NCBI GenBank assembly: GCA_936440205.1
Contig: OW387133.1
Coordinates: 4,306,001-4,370,000 of the forward strand
Origin: Lepidonotus clava
Lineage: Eukaryota > Annelida > Polychaeta > Phyllodocida > Polynoidae
Direction: 5' to 3'
Length of the DNA: 64,000 nucleotides
Under the pieces are notes generated by a model, which was not told where the DNA came from, searched no databases, and saw only the letters and a list, made by a program, of their open reading frames with translations. The position numbers were made by a program, and so were the translations under genes. Positions 21,185-33,780 of this stretch are shown here, in pieces. The stretch's first letter is position 1; the number at the start of each line of letters is the position of its first letter.

Positions 21185-22130
21185 TCTGGATGCGGCAGTA
21201 TCTGCGGCGGTAGGATCAGCTTGGACGGCCAACACGTTATCTACCCGTAATTCCCAGTGGCGGAAGTATTTGACTTTTTGTGCAGATATTAACCAGGTCC
21301 CCTTACCAGCAGACATTCAAACAGTTGTCAGATTTCTAGTTTATCTGGCTAGGGACTGCAAGTATAGCACAGTCAACAATTATTTGTCGGCTGTTATATC
21401 CCTCCACAAGTTTTATGGATATTCTGTGGCTTTCAGGGAGAGTTTCCTGGTTACCCTAGTGATGCGTGGACTGAAATCCCAATTGGGAGATCACAAAGTA
21501 CAAATGCAGCCATTGACAGTACCTCAACTTCGTAGGATGTATGAACTATCTGCACGGGGACTGTTATCTGACATTTACTGGGCCATTTTGATCCTATCAT
21601 TTAGGTCTCTGTTGAGAAAATCAAACATTGTTCCAGATTCACCGACCAATCTTCGACATGTGGTTCGTCGGAAAGACATTACATGGCATGACTGGGGAGT
21701 CATGATCCATGTACGATCGACCAAGACCCTTCAGGCCCAGGAGTACGTCTTAGAGCTACCCATCGAATATGTTCAGGACAAGGTGTTCTGTGCGGCATCC
21801 TTCCTGCATCATCACCTGTCAGTTACTCCAGATCAGCCTGATTCCCCCCTATTTCTGAACTTGGTCAAAGGTCGTTGGGTGCCAGTACTATACAAGGATG
21901 TGTTGGCGTACCTTAAGAAAGGGGTAGTCTTATTGGGCTTGCCCCAACATGAGTATGGAGTGCATTCGATGAGGCGTTCGGGGGCTGCGTTTTTACACAG
22001 CATTGGTATCCCCCTGGAGGACATCATGTCAATGGGGGACTGGCGCTCATTAGCCGTCTTGGACTACCTCATCACGCCAGTCAGCAGGAAAAGAGGCATT
22101 CAACATCAAGTGGCTAACTATTTGGTTTAG
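21171..22130 (+). CDS. Retrotransposon ORF3, tyrosine recombinase
   Basis: About 320 codons in a different frame, overlapping the end of ORF2 by 14 bases. It has an N-terminal SAM-like core-binding region (YSTVNNYLSAVISLHKF) and a C-terminal catalytic domain: the first arginine in SFRSLLRKSN, the HSMRRSG box carrying His and the second Arg, and the tyrosine in LAVLDYL. It is the integrase that recombines the circular DNA intermediate into the genome in this order of elements. How translation of this overlapping frame is initiated is not shown by the sequence. Confidence 0.93.
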   Translation: MNVSDLDAAVSAAVGSAWTANTLSTRNSQWRKYLTFCADINQVPLPADIQTVVRFLVYLARDCKYSTVNNYLSAVISLHKFYGYSVAFRESFLVTLVMRGLKSQLGDHKVQMQPLTVPQLRRMYELSARGLLSDIYWAILILSFRSLLRKSNIVPDSPTNLRHVVRRKDITWHDWGVMIHVRSTKTLQAQEYVLELPIEYVQDKVFCAASFLHHHLSVTPDQPDSPLFLNLVKGRWVPVLYKDVLAYLKKGVVLLGLPQHEYGVHSMRRSGAAFLHSIGIPLEDIMSMGDWRSLAVLDYLITPVSRKRGIQHQVANYLV

Positions 22131-22182
22131 CACTTTCATAGGTTTCCTGACTCATGAGACTCAGACTAGACTTTGGGAGTTT

Positions 22183-22642
22183 GGCGGACTTTTCGGACGC
22201 CGGCTCCGGGCCAACTGTACTTAATTGTTGTGTTCAATTAATCAATTAATTATTCTAACTGTAATGAACGATTGGGTTATGTGTATATATTAATGTTCCA
22301 TTAATAGATAATATAAGCCTGAGGAGAGTAAGTGCTGCCACCTGCTGTGTTATGGTGGACACCAGGTGTAGTGGGGATATGGTTAGCAACACCCACTTGT
22401 TTACTTGGTTACATATAGGACTCCATGTTGGTGCCTACCTGGCAGCACACTCCTCCACTGTTGGAACTTTGTTTTCATGCTATGTTCATTACATGTTATG
22501 GTTAATAAATGGCCTCTTGATGAGTAAAAAAAAAAAAAAAAAAGGGCGGACTTTTCGGACGCCGGCTCCGGGCCAACTGTACTTAATTGTTGTGTTCAAT
22601 TAATCAATTAATTATTCTAACTGTAATGAACGATTGGGTTAT
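22183..22642 (+). repeat. B1-A2-B2 block of the retrotransposon, with poly(A) between A2 and B2
   Basis: B1 is 22183-22280, A2 is 22281-22501 and B2 is 22545-22642. Between A2 and B2 lie about 43 bases not found next to A1, containing AATAAA (about 22504) and then an uninterrupted run of about 18 A. This looks like a polyadenylation signal followed by a poly(A) tail inside the element. Confidence 0.9.
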
Positions 22643-24079
22643 ATATATATATGTGTGTGTGTGTTGAAGAATAGGATGCAACCTTGTCCTTTTTCACGCC
22701 CGTTTCCCCAACCACAATCCCTCACCCAGTGACTCCTCTCTACTTGGAAAACGGTTTTCAAAAAAGGGGGAGGGGAAGAAATTCTGTCTAGTTTCTAGAA
22801 TAGATATGGGAAAATTGTTCCCTACTTGTCTAGCTGTTTTCATCAGTCCTGTGGCCCCCGGGGGCGGCATCTCAGGTTATTGGACATATACGTGAAAATC
22901 ATGAAGATATGACTTTCAGCATGCCGTTGTTTTTTCACATGATTTCTATCATGTTGTGTCCATTCCACTTTTCAATTTATTTCAACATTTCAATGTTTCA
23001 ACTATTCTCCCCGTCAGTCTGACTAAAGATGTCGGAACGGCGTAAAACAATTATTCACCATTTACCATGCTATTTTCAAACCAACATCTCAATATGTTGC
23101 TTTCCATGCAATGGAATCTTTTCAATTGCAAATAAGAGATGCCATTGCAGACTTTCTTTGTGGTCTGGGTGGTTAAGAAGCAAAATGTGCATATTCCACT
23201 GTAATGAAATGATTGTTGTATATCCGCCCATAATTAATACATTTTCAAACAACTTAGAAAATGTCAAATATATGTATAGCCTACAAATCAAAAAATAATG
23301 ATCAATAGTTTTTCACCATATTTCAGAACAAATTATGAAATGATTGTTGGAAATTACTATGCTAAAGCCTTGTAATTTGTCGACATATTACCCAGCATGC
23401 ATCCTGACCTAGGCTAACCTGCAGGCACAACTTCTGAATTTGGCTATCTGTGGTTTGGAGAATTTGCTTGCATTTGTTGGAGCAACGTAAGTATGAACGC
23501 AAATGTCTATGTGGTTTTCTATGGAGTAGTTGCGTTCACTCGCGTTTCAGATACCAACATGTATATCTGAAAAACAAACTACTTACGTCACTACATCAAA
23601 GTAAACACAATTGCTACCTTACGCATCGTGGAATATAACCTTTATTAGAAATTGCTTGCGTATGGTTGAGTCCCCTTGCGTTCCAGTCAATAAACCCAAA
23701 CCAAATGCCCAACGCAAGTGACGTGACGCATAGTGGACGTAAAAAGGAAGCAAAAATAATTCTACAAAATAGTTTAGGGTATAAATAGCTTCATAACAAC
23801 ATGAGTCATAGTCTCGTTAATGGTGTTTGACCCAGGTGTGGGTCCTGACAGGCCCCTGGGCACGTCGCCTCTATTTGTGGTTTTAAAGGCGTCATCCTTG
23901 ATCTAATTGCCTACATTTTTTTAAGTCTCTGTCACGTTCAGATTGAGCATTAATATACATGTCAGTGACGTAGCTAGCTCCATGTATGTACAACTAGTTG
24001 TACCCACAGGGGCAGGACCAGGAAGGGGGGATCCAGGGGATACTGATCAATCCTTCTTGGCGGGGACTTGAACTTGTCT
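22643..24079. other. Gene-free stretch after the retrotransposon
   Basis: The first bases are the TA/TG microsatellite into which the element inserted. The rest shows only short low-value open frames, a few TTGCGTTCACTCGCGTTTC-type words near 23520 and 23660 that may be one old repeat, and a GC-rich patch near 23830-23880 with GACCCAGGTGTGGGTC. No exon was recognised. Confidence 0.4.
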
Positions 24080-24771
24080 AAAGGCGGGTCCCCACGTGGC
24101 GACTAAACCCCTGACGACTAAATAATTAATCTCCACGTTGGGACGCACTGGCTATAAATCTGCTGGCGACTAGAGTACACTTTAGTACGTCGCCCGACGA
24201 CTAACTTGTCGCCCGTGGCTGTGGCAAAATATTAAACTTGTCGAATATTTCGCCCAGAAACCACGACGATTAGTGGTTTAGTCGCCAGACATCACGGCGC
24301 CCTTGAATGCTAAGTCGTCGGGCGACCAAACCGCCGAAAATCACGTTGGTCGCCGTCAATTTCTTTCAAAGTAGCTTAAAGCCTGGTCCCCACAGGGCAA
24401 TTAGTTTGTTAAATTCGACGGCGACCAACGTGATATTCGCTGGTTTAGTCGTCCGACGATTTAACATACAAGGGCGCCGTGATGTGTGGCGACAAAATCA
24501 CTATTAAATCGCCGTGGTTTCTGGGCGAAATATTCGCCATGTTTAATATTTGTCCCTTGTCGCTGGCGATTAAAGCAGTTAATCACTGGGCAGGACGACT
24601 AATGGTCCCTTTAATCGCTGGGATTTTGATGGGAAGAGCATCCCAATGTGGCGATTAATTTTTTTTCCCACAGGCGACTATTAATCGTCCAACAACGTAC
24701 TTAACTCCTTAATCAGCGGGCGACCAACGTTAATCGCCGTGGTTTAGTCGCCACATGGGGATCCGCCTTAA
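24080..24771. mobile_element. Inverted-repeat element, GCGGGTCCCCAC/GGCGACTA family, with an internal partial copy
   Basis: The left end AAGGCGGGTCCCCACGTGGC (then GACTAAAC) mirrors the right end (GTTTAGTCGCCACATGGGGA, then TCCGCCTT). The interior is packed with GTCGCC/GGCGAC words in both orientations and folds on itself. A second left end (TAAAGCCTGGTCCCCACAGG, 24377) lies inside without a matching right end, so a partial relative seems to have inserted or been duplicated within it. Confidence 0.7.
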
Positions 24772-25145
24772 AGCTGCATCCCCACTTGGGCGATCAACGA
24801 CAGTAACTAATGTTAGGTGCCTGCCGATTAAGAAAATAGTACGTCATCGGGCGACCAATTAGATGTTGGTGGAAAATAAAAGTTAGTCGCCACATTGGGA
24901 CGCTCTTGTAGTTAGTCGCTGGGCGACGAGAGGACACTTTATTACATCGCCCGATGACTAACTAGTCGCCCGTGGCTATGGAACAAAATCAAACATGTCA
25001 AATATTTTGCTCTAAACCCACGGCGACTAATGGTTTGGTCGCCAGACACCACGGCGCCAGTGGGGAGTTGGTCGCCGGGCTACCACGAACCTTAGTCGTC
25101 CGCCGACTAAGAGAATCTTGTCGCCCAAGTGGGGACCAGGCTTTA
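24769..25145. mobile_element. Abutting second element of the same family
   Basis: The left end TAAAGCTGCATCCCCACTTG mirrors the right end (CAAGTGGGGACCAGGCTTTA). It starts where the previous element ends, sharing the TTAA bases. Its interior again carries GGCGAC/GTCGCC words. It is distantly similar in its ends to the TAAAGCCCCATACCCAC family. Confidence 0.7.
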
Positions 25146-26318
25146 GAGCACGAATGCATGCCATTTTAGAAATTAGCCTATACGTGGACTCCCGTTTTCA
25201 AAATCCTGTATCTGTCCCTGAACCACCTTAGGTCCCTCCTGGGGGTCCCTCCAATAAGTTACAAATAAAATGAGGAAATCTTTTCCATCAATTTTACAAA
25301 AGAATTTAAGTTACGACAATGACATCGTATAAATGCTTGGTATGTGATGATATGAGGTAGTCCAGCATGCTGTAAAGAGGAATCCAAAACTCATTTTCTG
25401 CTATCTAAAGATTCAACATACCGATTTTGATGCTGGCTTCTAGTAATACACAACATTTCTATACTTATCCCTTATTTTCCACATATAGGCTTCGTAGACA
25501 CATGTGCACGCATGACCCTTTTTCCCTTTGTCCCCACTTAAAAGCTAGGGGGGGGGGGATTATGACCCCTTGAACCCCCCCCCCCCCGATACTGAACACT
25601 AAACTTGTTATAAATACAATTGATAATATGTGTTTGAAATTCAATCAAATATTATGTTGAAATTGTAAAAGTAATTTATTTTAGACTTATTACTGTTTAT
25701 ATTGTACTTATGCATTGACGCTACAATTTGATTTTGACAAGTCAAATGCAATGCAGGAACTACAAATCCACGAATCTATGTTGTTATATTACATCAATGT
25801 ACATTATAATCACCCATATCTGGAGGAACATATTATTGCATGAAGATGTCAATGAATAAAATCTATGAAAAAAAATTGGATTAATAAGAAAAAGGTATCC
25901 AGGCGAAATCTGACGTTTATTCCTTTAAAAGTAACATGACTCAGAGGAGATGTTCGTGACAAAGGGTTTAGAGGTTTGACGTCAGTGACTTGTTGTTAAA
26001 GTTCAGTGTAGTTATGGGAAATCTGTCAGGAATGAATCGAGGCAAAGGTGACCTGTGTACACCATTGACGCATATCAGAGGTGACAAGCGACGTGAGGCA
26101 ATTATCAACCTTTTTTCTGCTATAGTCTTCACTCAGATCCGGTTGGAGTATGTAATTAACACTCACAGTGACTTAAAAAGAAAAGGGGAAAAAATGGCAG
26201 CTATATAGGAATCACATCATAATTCCCAGGGGTCTTTCTGCCAACGTCAAAGGGCAAAAGTAGGGGACCCACTATAAATAGTAAATGTAGACCCGTGCAC
26301 TAAGAAGGGTAACTTTTT
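25146..26318. other. No gene recognised
   Basis: AT-rich, with a G run and a C run facing each other at 25550-25588, probably a small remnant of the poly-G/C elements. No coding signal was supported. Confidence 0.4.
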
Positions 26319-26359
26319 GTGTGTGTGTGTGTGTGTGTGTCGATATATCTATATATAAC

Positions 26360-26434
<75 letters not shown>

Positions 26435-26485
26435 AATATATCTATATACAACATATATATATATATACATATATATATGTTATAT
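26319..26485. repeat. (TG)n and (TA)n microsatellite block
   Basis: TG repeats at about 26319-26340 and 26364-26433 separated by a short TATATCTATA segment, followed by TA-rich DNA to 26485. The cysteine-valine open frames across it are artefacts. Confidence 0.95.
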
Positions 26486-28694
26486 ATAGATATTCTTGCT
26501 TATCTTCTGTACAATGCTTATTCCCCCAATGGCCTCTCAATAACAAGAATTGCTAATAGTATGATTATCATGGGAGTATACATAGTACGTACAGAACCAA
26601 AGGGACACAAAGCAATTGCCCCAGTTTGCACTCACCGACATGCAAACTGGAACAATAACAATTGCTGAGTGTGCTTGTGGTCTGTACTTGATTCATTCTA
26701 TATCAATTATATAGAAAACGTTGCAATCATTTTATGACGATACACAAATTGGCACTAACATTAACAGAAGAGCATTGCAATAACATACCTTTTGGGTTGG
26801 AATCCTGATATAATCAGCCTACATTAGATTGATATGGTCTGCTGCTATCGCAGCTTTCTGACTTCCCACGAGTCAGCTTAGCCCCAAATAAGTAGGTATA
26901 TAAGAACTGGGGGTCCTGGACCCTTCCTTTGGTCTACCTCAAAATTCGCAAGTTCCTTCAGACATAGATCTACAACTTCCAATGGTGGATTTCAGAACCA
27001 CCTGTTCTCTGAAATCTCTGGACGAGCCCCTGGCTAACAGTTTTCCAAGGACACAGGATACATTGTTGTACTTTAGAATCCAGCATTATAGGATGCAACG
27101 AAGATAGTTTTGTATGGGTGATAGCTTTGATAGTTTTGTTTTCAGATATGTAGGAAAGTTCCGAATACAGCATTCCTATAGTAATACTATACTTTATCCA
27201 AAGGGGCAGATCCAGACATTTGATTTCAAGGAGGAGGGGCGCCCTAATGTAACTTTTTTCCTGGCGCTTCAGTTTTACATTAGATTAATCGATTTTATTT
27301 CCATATAAAAGGGGGAGGGGTTTGCAGGCAATGGCAAATGCAGCTTTTTGAAAAGTGGGGGCGTGCTAATGGAACGGGGGTGCGTCCCCCTATTTCCAAA
27401 GTTTTACAATTGAACCATCTATTTTTTCCAAAAAGGGACGGGCCCTACGCCCCCTCTAAATCCGCCACAATCGGGCACCCAGTACTAGTGTGCCCCACGC
27501 CCACTTCTAAATCCGTCCCTGTTCCAGATAAGTGAGAGATTATGTGACTACGAATAAGGATTCATGACACGGTATTCAACTATTTGAAATAGTTTATTTG
27601 TATAATGAATCTTGGATGCACATACATATACGTCAAGTGGCGTCAAGTGTTTGGCATATAATGTGACAATAATACAAAATATATCTCTCATGCCGTCAAA
27701 TGCAAATATGGCATAAATATGCTCGCATACATCTATTTTTGAGGATTTTCACGTTATACAGTTTTGTTGTTTTTTTGCTGTGATAAATGATGCGCAGTGG
27801 CCAATTGCAAAATAACACATACAACTGCAATGAAACAAATCAATAATTATTATTGAAGTATTGCAACGGCGTTGTTACAATGGGAGTTGCTGCTGATTTG
27901 TAGTTTTTCTACTGCCCAAATTGGGTTTTATTCTGTAAACAGGTAGGCTCATAGAAAGAAGGCATATAGGTCTAAAAGTACTGGAAATCTCAGTCAAAAA
28001 TAGCCTTTCAAACTGGGAGAAATCCAACGCTGGATTTTTGCACAAAACTATTTCCATTTCAAGCTGTTTATTATGAGACGGGCCACATATCGTACATTAC
28101 AAGTTATCACAAAAGCACGGTTTTTATGCGGCAGACCACAGGGGTTCAATGTAATGATAACACATGAGTAGGTATCTCTCACATTGCAATTGTTGAGCAA
28201 CCTCTAACATCAAAACGTTGAAAACAAGGTATAAATAAACAATCAATTAACTATTATACTCGAACTCACTATAGGAAAAACCTCCTCTTATAAATAAAAT
28301 AACTATGTATATATACATGTTGAAGATGAGATGACAATGATGGGGATTTACAAGACTGGAAGAACACGTATTGCTTTGTGAATCTATATTGATTTTCTTT
28401 TTTTTTAAATGACCAGGGTAGGATGAAGGTTGGAAATGACGTGACTGGATGAAGTTATAAATAGTTCAATGACAGTTGTTTAACCCTGTGCCAGCTGGGT
28501 AGCGTACGTGACGAAGCTTGCAATAAATAAGTGAAGGAATGACATACAAAGTAGCCTACATGATCATGGTCTTTTCAACTTTGGCACAAGATCATCCCAT
28601 TTCTCTTTCTATAAATAAATTATAAGCACCACACAGTGTGTGTACAAAAGTTAGCTGGAAGACTTCCTTGGGGGCAACTTTGTAAACAAAGTCA
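26486..28694. other. Intergenic stretch downstream of the Rho-like gene
   Basis: Holds a cluster of poly-G/C short elements (27201-27521) and otherwise AT-rich sequence. The 3' untranslated region of the minus-strand Rho gene must lie at its right edge; an AATAAA on the minus strand occurs at 28067-28072, about 620 bases beyond the stop codon, and is a possible but unproven poly(A) signal. No other gene was recognised. Confidence 0.4.
27201..27521. mobile_element. Cluster of degraded poly-G/C short elements
   Basis: Ends of the family are visible in both orientations: GGGGCAGATCCAGACATTTG at the left, CCCCCTCTAAATCCGCCAC near 27464, and TTCTAAATCCGTCCCTG ending 27521. G- and C-rich interior runs and TTTTACATTAGA / TTTTACAATTGA words match the other copies. 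It probably represents two overlapping or nested copies. Confidence 0.5.
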
Positions 28695-31600
28695 TCACGA
28701 CATGGGCAGAGACTGCGTTCTGTTGGCGTCCCTCTTCAGTTTCTTTTCCCGCCTCTGGCCCGTCACTGGGTCCATGACGGACAAAATGGCCTCCTTGAAC
28801 GCTTCGCGGATACCGTCTCCCGTCAGCGCCGAGCACTCCACGTACGCATGCGCCTTGAGCTCGCGCGCCACCTGTACGCCAGTCGTCGAACTAAACCCCT
28901 CAAAAACCTCCTCCTCTACTTTTTCCAAATCCTTCTCCTCGTTCTGGTTGATGTCCACCCGTTTTTCCTGTTGTTTGTTGGTTTTCTCAGGAGTTCTCGT
29001 GTCGGTGCGTGTTCCCACGAGAACGATCTTGGCTTCCGGTACTGCGCGGCGGAGGGTTGGGAACCAGTATGCGCGCGCAGAGTCCAGCGTCCTGACGTCA
29101 CGGGTGGAGCAGCAGACGAGGAAGACGTCCGTCTCCGGGTAGTAGAGGTGGCGCAGCCGGTCGTACTGCTCCTGGAAAAGACGAAGATGATGCAATATAG
29201 AATAACTGTTTCTTTTTTGGTTATTGGTTTATTAACATTTTTTCAGTGGTAGGCCTAAATCAGGGGGCGGGAGGATGAAAGGTCCTTAGGAGCTATTGTC
29301 CCTCCGACCCAAGGGAGAAAAGATTTGCGTCTTAAAATTTGAGGATTTGTGTAAATTTGGTGTTTTTCATTTTCATTTTTATAAGGGGGTCAGGTAAAAC
29401 CAATGAATGGCCCTAGACCCCTAAATTCGACACCGCAACATGGCCCTGTTTTTAACTTAGTGACATCCGACATGGCCAGTTCTTAAATTCGACAGGGGAC
29501 ATCACAATTTCTTAAATTCGATAGGGCGACATCACACTTACTAAAATTCGACATGCGACATTGGGACCCCATCAAAGGCCCCAGTGGGGAATAGCATCTT
29601 GGTTATTTTGCCTGTTCAACCAACGGGAAATACCTGTAATCATTCTGTCAATATTCCCCTGATGTAAAACCCCCAACCATAATGATATTTATTCTGGTGA
29701 TTTCTGGGCTTCCCGACAGTACAACAAGAAACCCAAACTCTGCCTTCACATCATTCTACAAGCTTGCGAGATAGTGCAGCTTTTCTATAGAAGTCTTAAG
29801 ATGATATTCAACCACGTTTGATTAATATAATGCTGGTTAAATCTTTCAGGGTGTGAAGAACTATTGTTTTCCCATAGAAACCTATAGTGAAACCTCATTT
29901 TTGCACACCCATATATTTTGTAGACTTATACAGCAAAATATACTTTTTTTCATGTTTTTATTCTCATAATAGTGGTCTAACCTCAGAAATCATAATATGT
30001 TAGTTGATTCAGAAACCTTCCAGACAGTTCCTTATCCCTTTAACCATCATTGTAACACCGACAATTAACTATAACTTTCTGACCTTCCACCTTTTTTCAA
30101 TGTTTGTAAATAGTACACAGAACGTCCACCCACACCCTGGTGCCAGTTTGGGCCACTCCCCGGTGCCAGACTGTACTCCTGTGTTTCCCACTCAGGGGTC
30201 CTAGGTCACCACACAGAACAAGGGTTAGGACAGAGAGTCACAGGTCTAAAAATAGCCGTGAGACGGTCGTCAAGTGCCGAGTGCAGCCTGACATTTTCCG
30301 TTATAGTTTAAGACCCTATTACACGACATGATATATATACATGTACAGCCTTTGTACCAATGTTGTTAATATTTCCAATTGATATATTGGGAATTAATTC
30401 CCAAGGTATCAATTGGAACCCATGCATGCTACATATCATGTGAAAGGGACTATACACTCTTTTTAACAATAGATAACTTGTTTGTAACGATCCCATAATT
30501 GTTTCCACTGGCGATTTTAGATATGGGGAGCAAAACTCGGGCAGTGGAATAAAGCCTTAACGCACTCCAATGTAAGTTGGGAAATGCTGGCCTCTCGCCA
30601 AGTGGTATGTGGGGCGGCCGAGGAACCCACTCATTTCCGGGTCACCTACACCAAGCATTCTTGTTTGAAGTGTCTCCCACCATAAAATAGTATATTTTGT
30701 ATCTTTACGCAATGTGTCCCCCATTGTCAATATAGGAAGAAAATTTGTATAAAAATAAACTTTGTTGATCTACTTAATTAGGTCCAATCTGTGTGACATA
30801 ATATCAAGAAGGAGGGAATAGAGAAAAAGTACTGAACAAAGGAATATATTGTATTGATGTTTCGATCTTGATGTATATAACTATAATTTACACTTAAAAT
30901 CTTCATGTACTACAATTTATACTCATTGTAATATCACCGAATACGAGGGGCAACCCTGAAGTGAATTACTAATAAAAGATATTTAAAAAAATAAACCGCA
31001 TACGAACATAAAGCTCTTTGTCGTATATTGAGGAAGAGGAATTGACAATCATGAGAAATTAAAAAAAAAGAAAAATATTATTTAATAGAGCCATCCATGA
31101 CGTTTACTTCGCTAGGTTATAAATAGATTTATCATACCCTGGCAATATTTTAAAGTACAATGTTAATGCTTAGAAAAATATTATGAACGTTTTTCTCACC
31201 TGGCATGCAGTGTCGAAGATACACATTTCGACCACGGATGGGCCCACGAATGCCTCGACTGGAAAGAAAGGAAACGAAGAGATAAGCTTAAACCATCATA
31301 TCGTATACTTAAAATTTAAATGAAAAGCTAGAAAAGATGCCCTTTAACAAAATTACAATGCTATTTTATTTTGATCGTGTAGCACCTGAATACCTTTGAT
31401 CGTGTAATCACATAACATGGTCTAGATGAAACAGATATATGAATTTGTATGTCATAATGTATTATTGTGTCAGTTTTGTTTTGTTTTGAATAGATTGTCA
31501 TATTATATTTATGTCATCACTTGTTTATAGATCCATCGACTTCTGTAATAGTCCTGAAAACCAGGGGAACCCTGATGGACTATTATGTAATAAAACCCTT

Positions 31601-32226
31601 AAAATAATAGATTTACCGGCCGCGTTTCTTTATTTGAAATTATTAGAAATGTGCGAATTGGGAGTAAAACTACTGGTGTATTTCAAAATTTAGAAAATCA
31701 AAATGGAAAGTGGACCAGTTCCGACCCAAAACGGAAAGCAAAAAGTATTATATATATCGTACGACATCGAATCACCCAGTAATACATCATTGGTGACTGT
31801 ACAAAATACGAATCATGCATTTAAAAACAAGATAAAGCTAGTTTTTGTTATTGTTCGGTCAAAGTCATCAAATACGTTCGTCGTCATTCTCCCATGAAAA
31901 TCGTGTTATTTCTTTATACATCCCGAATCATTACTAATACCTTGGACATGACTATAAATATACAACTTGATGGGTTTTTTTGTCTTCAGATTCTAACCTT
32001 GAATGTTATCTTTTTTTAAGTCGCGGCCTTCGGTAGCTGGGTCGTGATATGAGTGTTGACACCCTGTGTAGGCCTGTACTAACCACCAACGTCATACTAT
32101 AGTAACAGTAACCTCAGGATGATGACTGGGAGGTTTTTCTGTTTGGCAGTTTCATATTTCGTGTCCCTTTTGACAGCTACCGGCTATTATGTAGCAGCCC
32201 CAATTGGCACCAAGAGGCCATGGCCG

Positions 32227-32279
<53 letters not shown>

Positions 32280-33626
32280 CGTATATATATATATATGCAT
32301 GCATGTATGCACAAAATATATATGTATAATTTCTCTTGTTCTTATTTTCAACGTTCAGTGTGACGCATACATCATATATGATTTTTTTTTAAATTTCTAT
32401 TAGTAATAAATATCAAGGTTCCCCTTGGTTTTCAGAATGATTACACATAACTACCCAAAAAGATGTATATATCATGCCAGCCCCTATCTTCCTACACGGG
32501 ACGCCCATACCGGGTCAGTCCCGTGGTATATGATAATGGACACGTGGGAGAGTGAAACTCCGGTTTTACCACCTATACGGTCCGACTTCCGCACTCGTGG
32601 AAAGTCCCTCACCAAACCGAACAAAAACGAGCGGAAAAATAACTGAGGTATAGCACATAGTTGTCCCAGGATTGCACCATACGGTTGGGGAAGGGGGGAC
32701 ATGGACAGGGGAGGGGGCTCGATGTATCAAAATTATTTTTGGAAAATATTCCTTCCTTTTGTCCCGATGACATTGTCCACGTCGGTCAGAGGGGTGTTTC
32801 ATATATACAAAAAAAGACGGTTTTAGGAAGACTTTTGTTTCTATAACATTAAAGATCAGGTTTTGTTTCATCAAAGCGTCCATGGTTTGGTTTTCAGTAT
32901 GACAGTATGGGGGGGGGGGGGCGCCCTATGACAGTTTGGAGTGATCATGAGCTATGATGGTTTTAGGGTGATTTACATTGGTATTCTTTTTCATGAAACC
33001 CGATTTTAAATTGATCGTAGAAATATTATGGTAAGGTATTTTCAAGCTATACAGCTAGCCACGACAGATAACATTGCTGCTAATTATATCATGTTGGATA
33101 TGAAATTAAAGCCACTCCTTTCATTTATTTCATTTTTTCTGAAATCAAAATCAGAAAGAGATTTTCCGGATTTTTTTTATCAAATTAAATATCAAGGTAT
33201 CATATTTAAGCATCCGAGTCCCGCTATAAGGCTCATGTGAGTGCATGCACTTCGACCTGGATAAGAAACTTGCAATCGCGCTGACGTTTGCATGTTGGTG
33301 GGTACCTGAAGTCAACCACACATCCGGTCACTCTCCAAGCACATGTATTGCCGATGTACAGCATGTATCTGCTGGGTGAGCGGTTTGTATCGATCAGGTA
33401 GTCTGACTCAGACAGTTGGCAAGGTGTACAGGTGTGGGGGGAGGGCCCAGGAGGTGATTAACAGGTAACTCAGGTGGGCCAGGTGATATACCTGAAAAAC
33501 CCTGCCACCCCTTTGCCCCCTGTGGTATACTGTTGACATACCTGAGATATATACCATCATCTTTTTCAAATATCTGAGAGATGTAACTTTTAAGTTCTTT
33601 AAAATCCAGTCCATCATTAGTATTAA

Positions 33627-33684
<58 letters not shown>

Positions 33685-33744
33685 GTGTGTGTCTGGGTCT
33701 GGGTCTGGGTCTGGGTTTTCAGTGATATGTATATAGATAATATT

Positions 33745-33780
<36 letters not shown>

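Larger units (their letters stand above)
17742..22642 (+). mobile_element. Tyrosine-recombinase (DIRS-order) retrotransposon, Ngaro/PAT-like, apparently whole
   Basis: The layout is A1 - three open frames - B1 - A2 - B2. A1 (17742-17962) and A2 (22281-22501) are identical over 221 bases; B1 (22183-22280) and B2 (22545-22642) are identical over 98 bases. Such split direct repeats, with B1 and A2 abutting, are the hallmark of Ngaro/PAT-type elements. The frames encode a gag-like protein with a cysteine/histidine cluster, a reverse transcriptase with RNase H, and a tyrosine recombinase. It sits in a microsatellite: a TA run ends at the left edge and TA followed by TG resumes at the right edge, with no target duplication, as expected for recombinase insertion. 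Identical repeats mean a young insertion. It looks whole. No methyltransferase domain was seen, which favours Ngaro over DIRS/PAT. Confidence 0.93.

Noticed and set aside
22352-22603. 83-codon frame starting like the gag-like protein
   Set aside because: It is the start of ORF1 repeated in A2 of the retrotransposon, not a separate gene.
26272-26668. Open frames across 26272-26668 on both strands
   Set aside because: Cysteine-valine or histidine-threonine repeats produced by the TG/CA microsatellite.
28636-29252. Plus-strand open frames of 168 and 134 codons
   Set aside because: They lie antisense to the last exon of the Rho gene, whose own frame carries the recognisable motifs.
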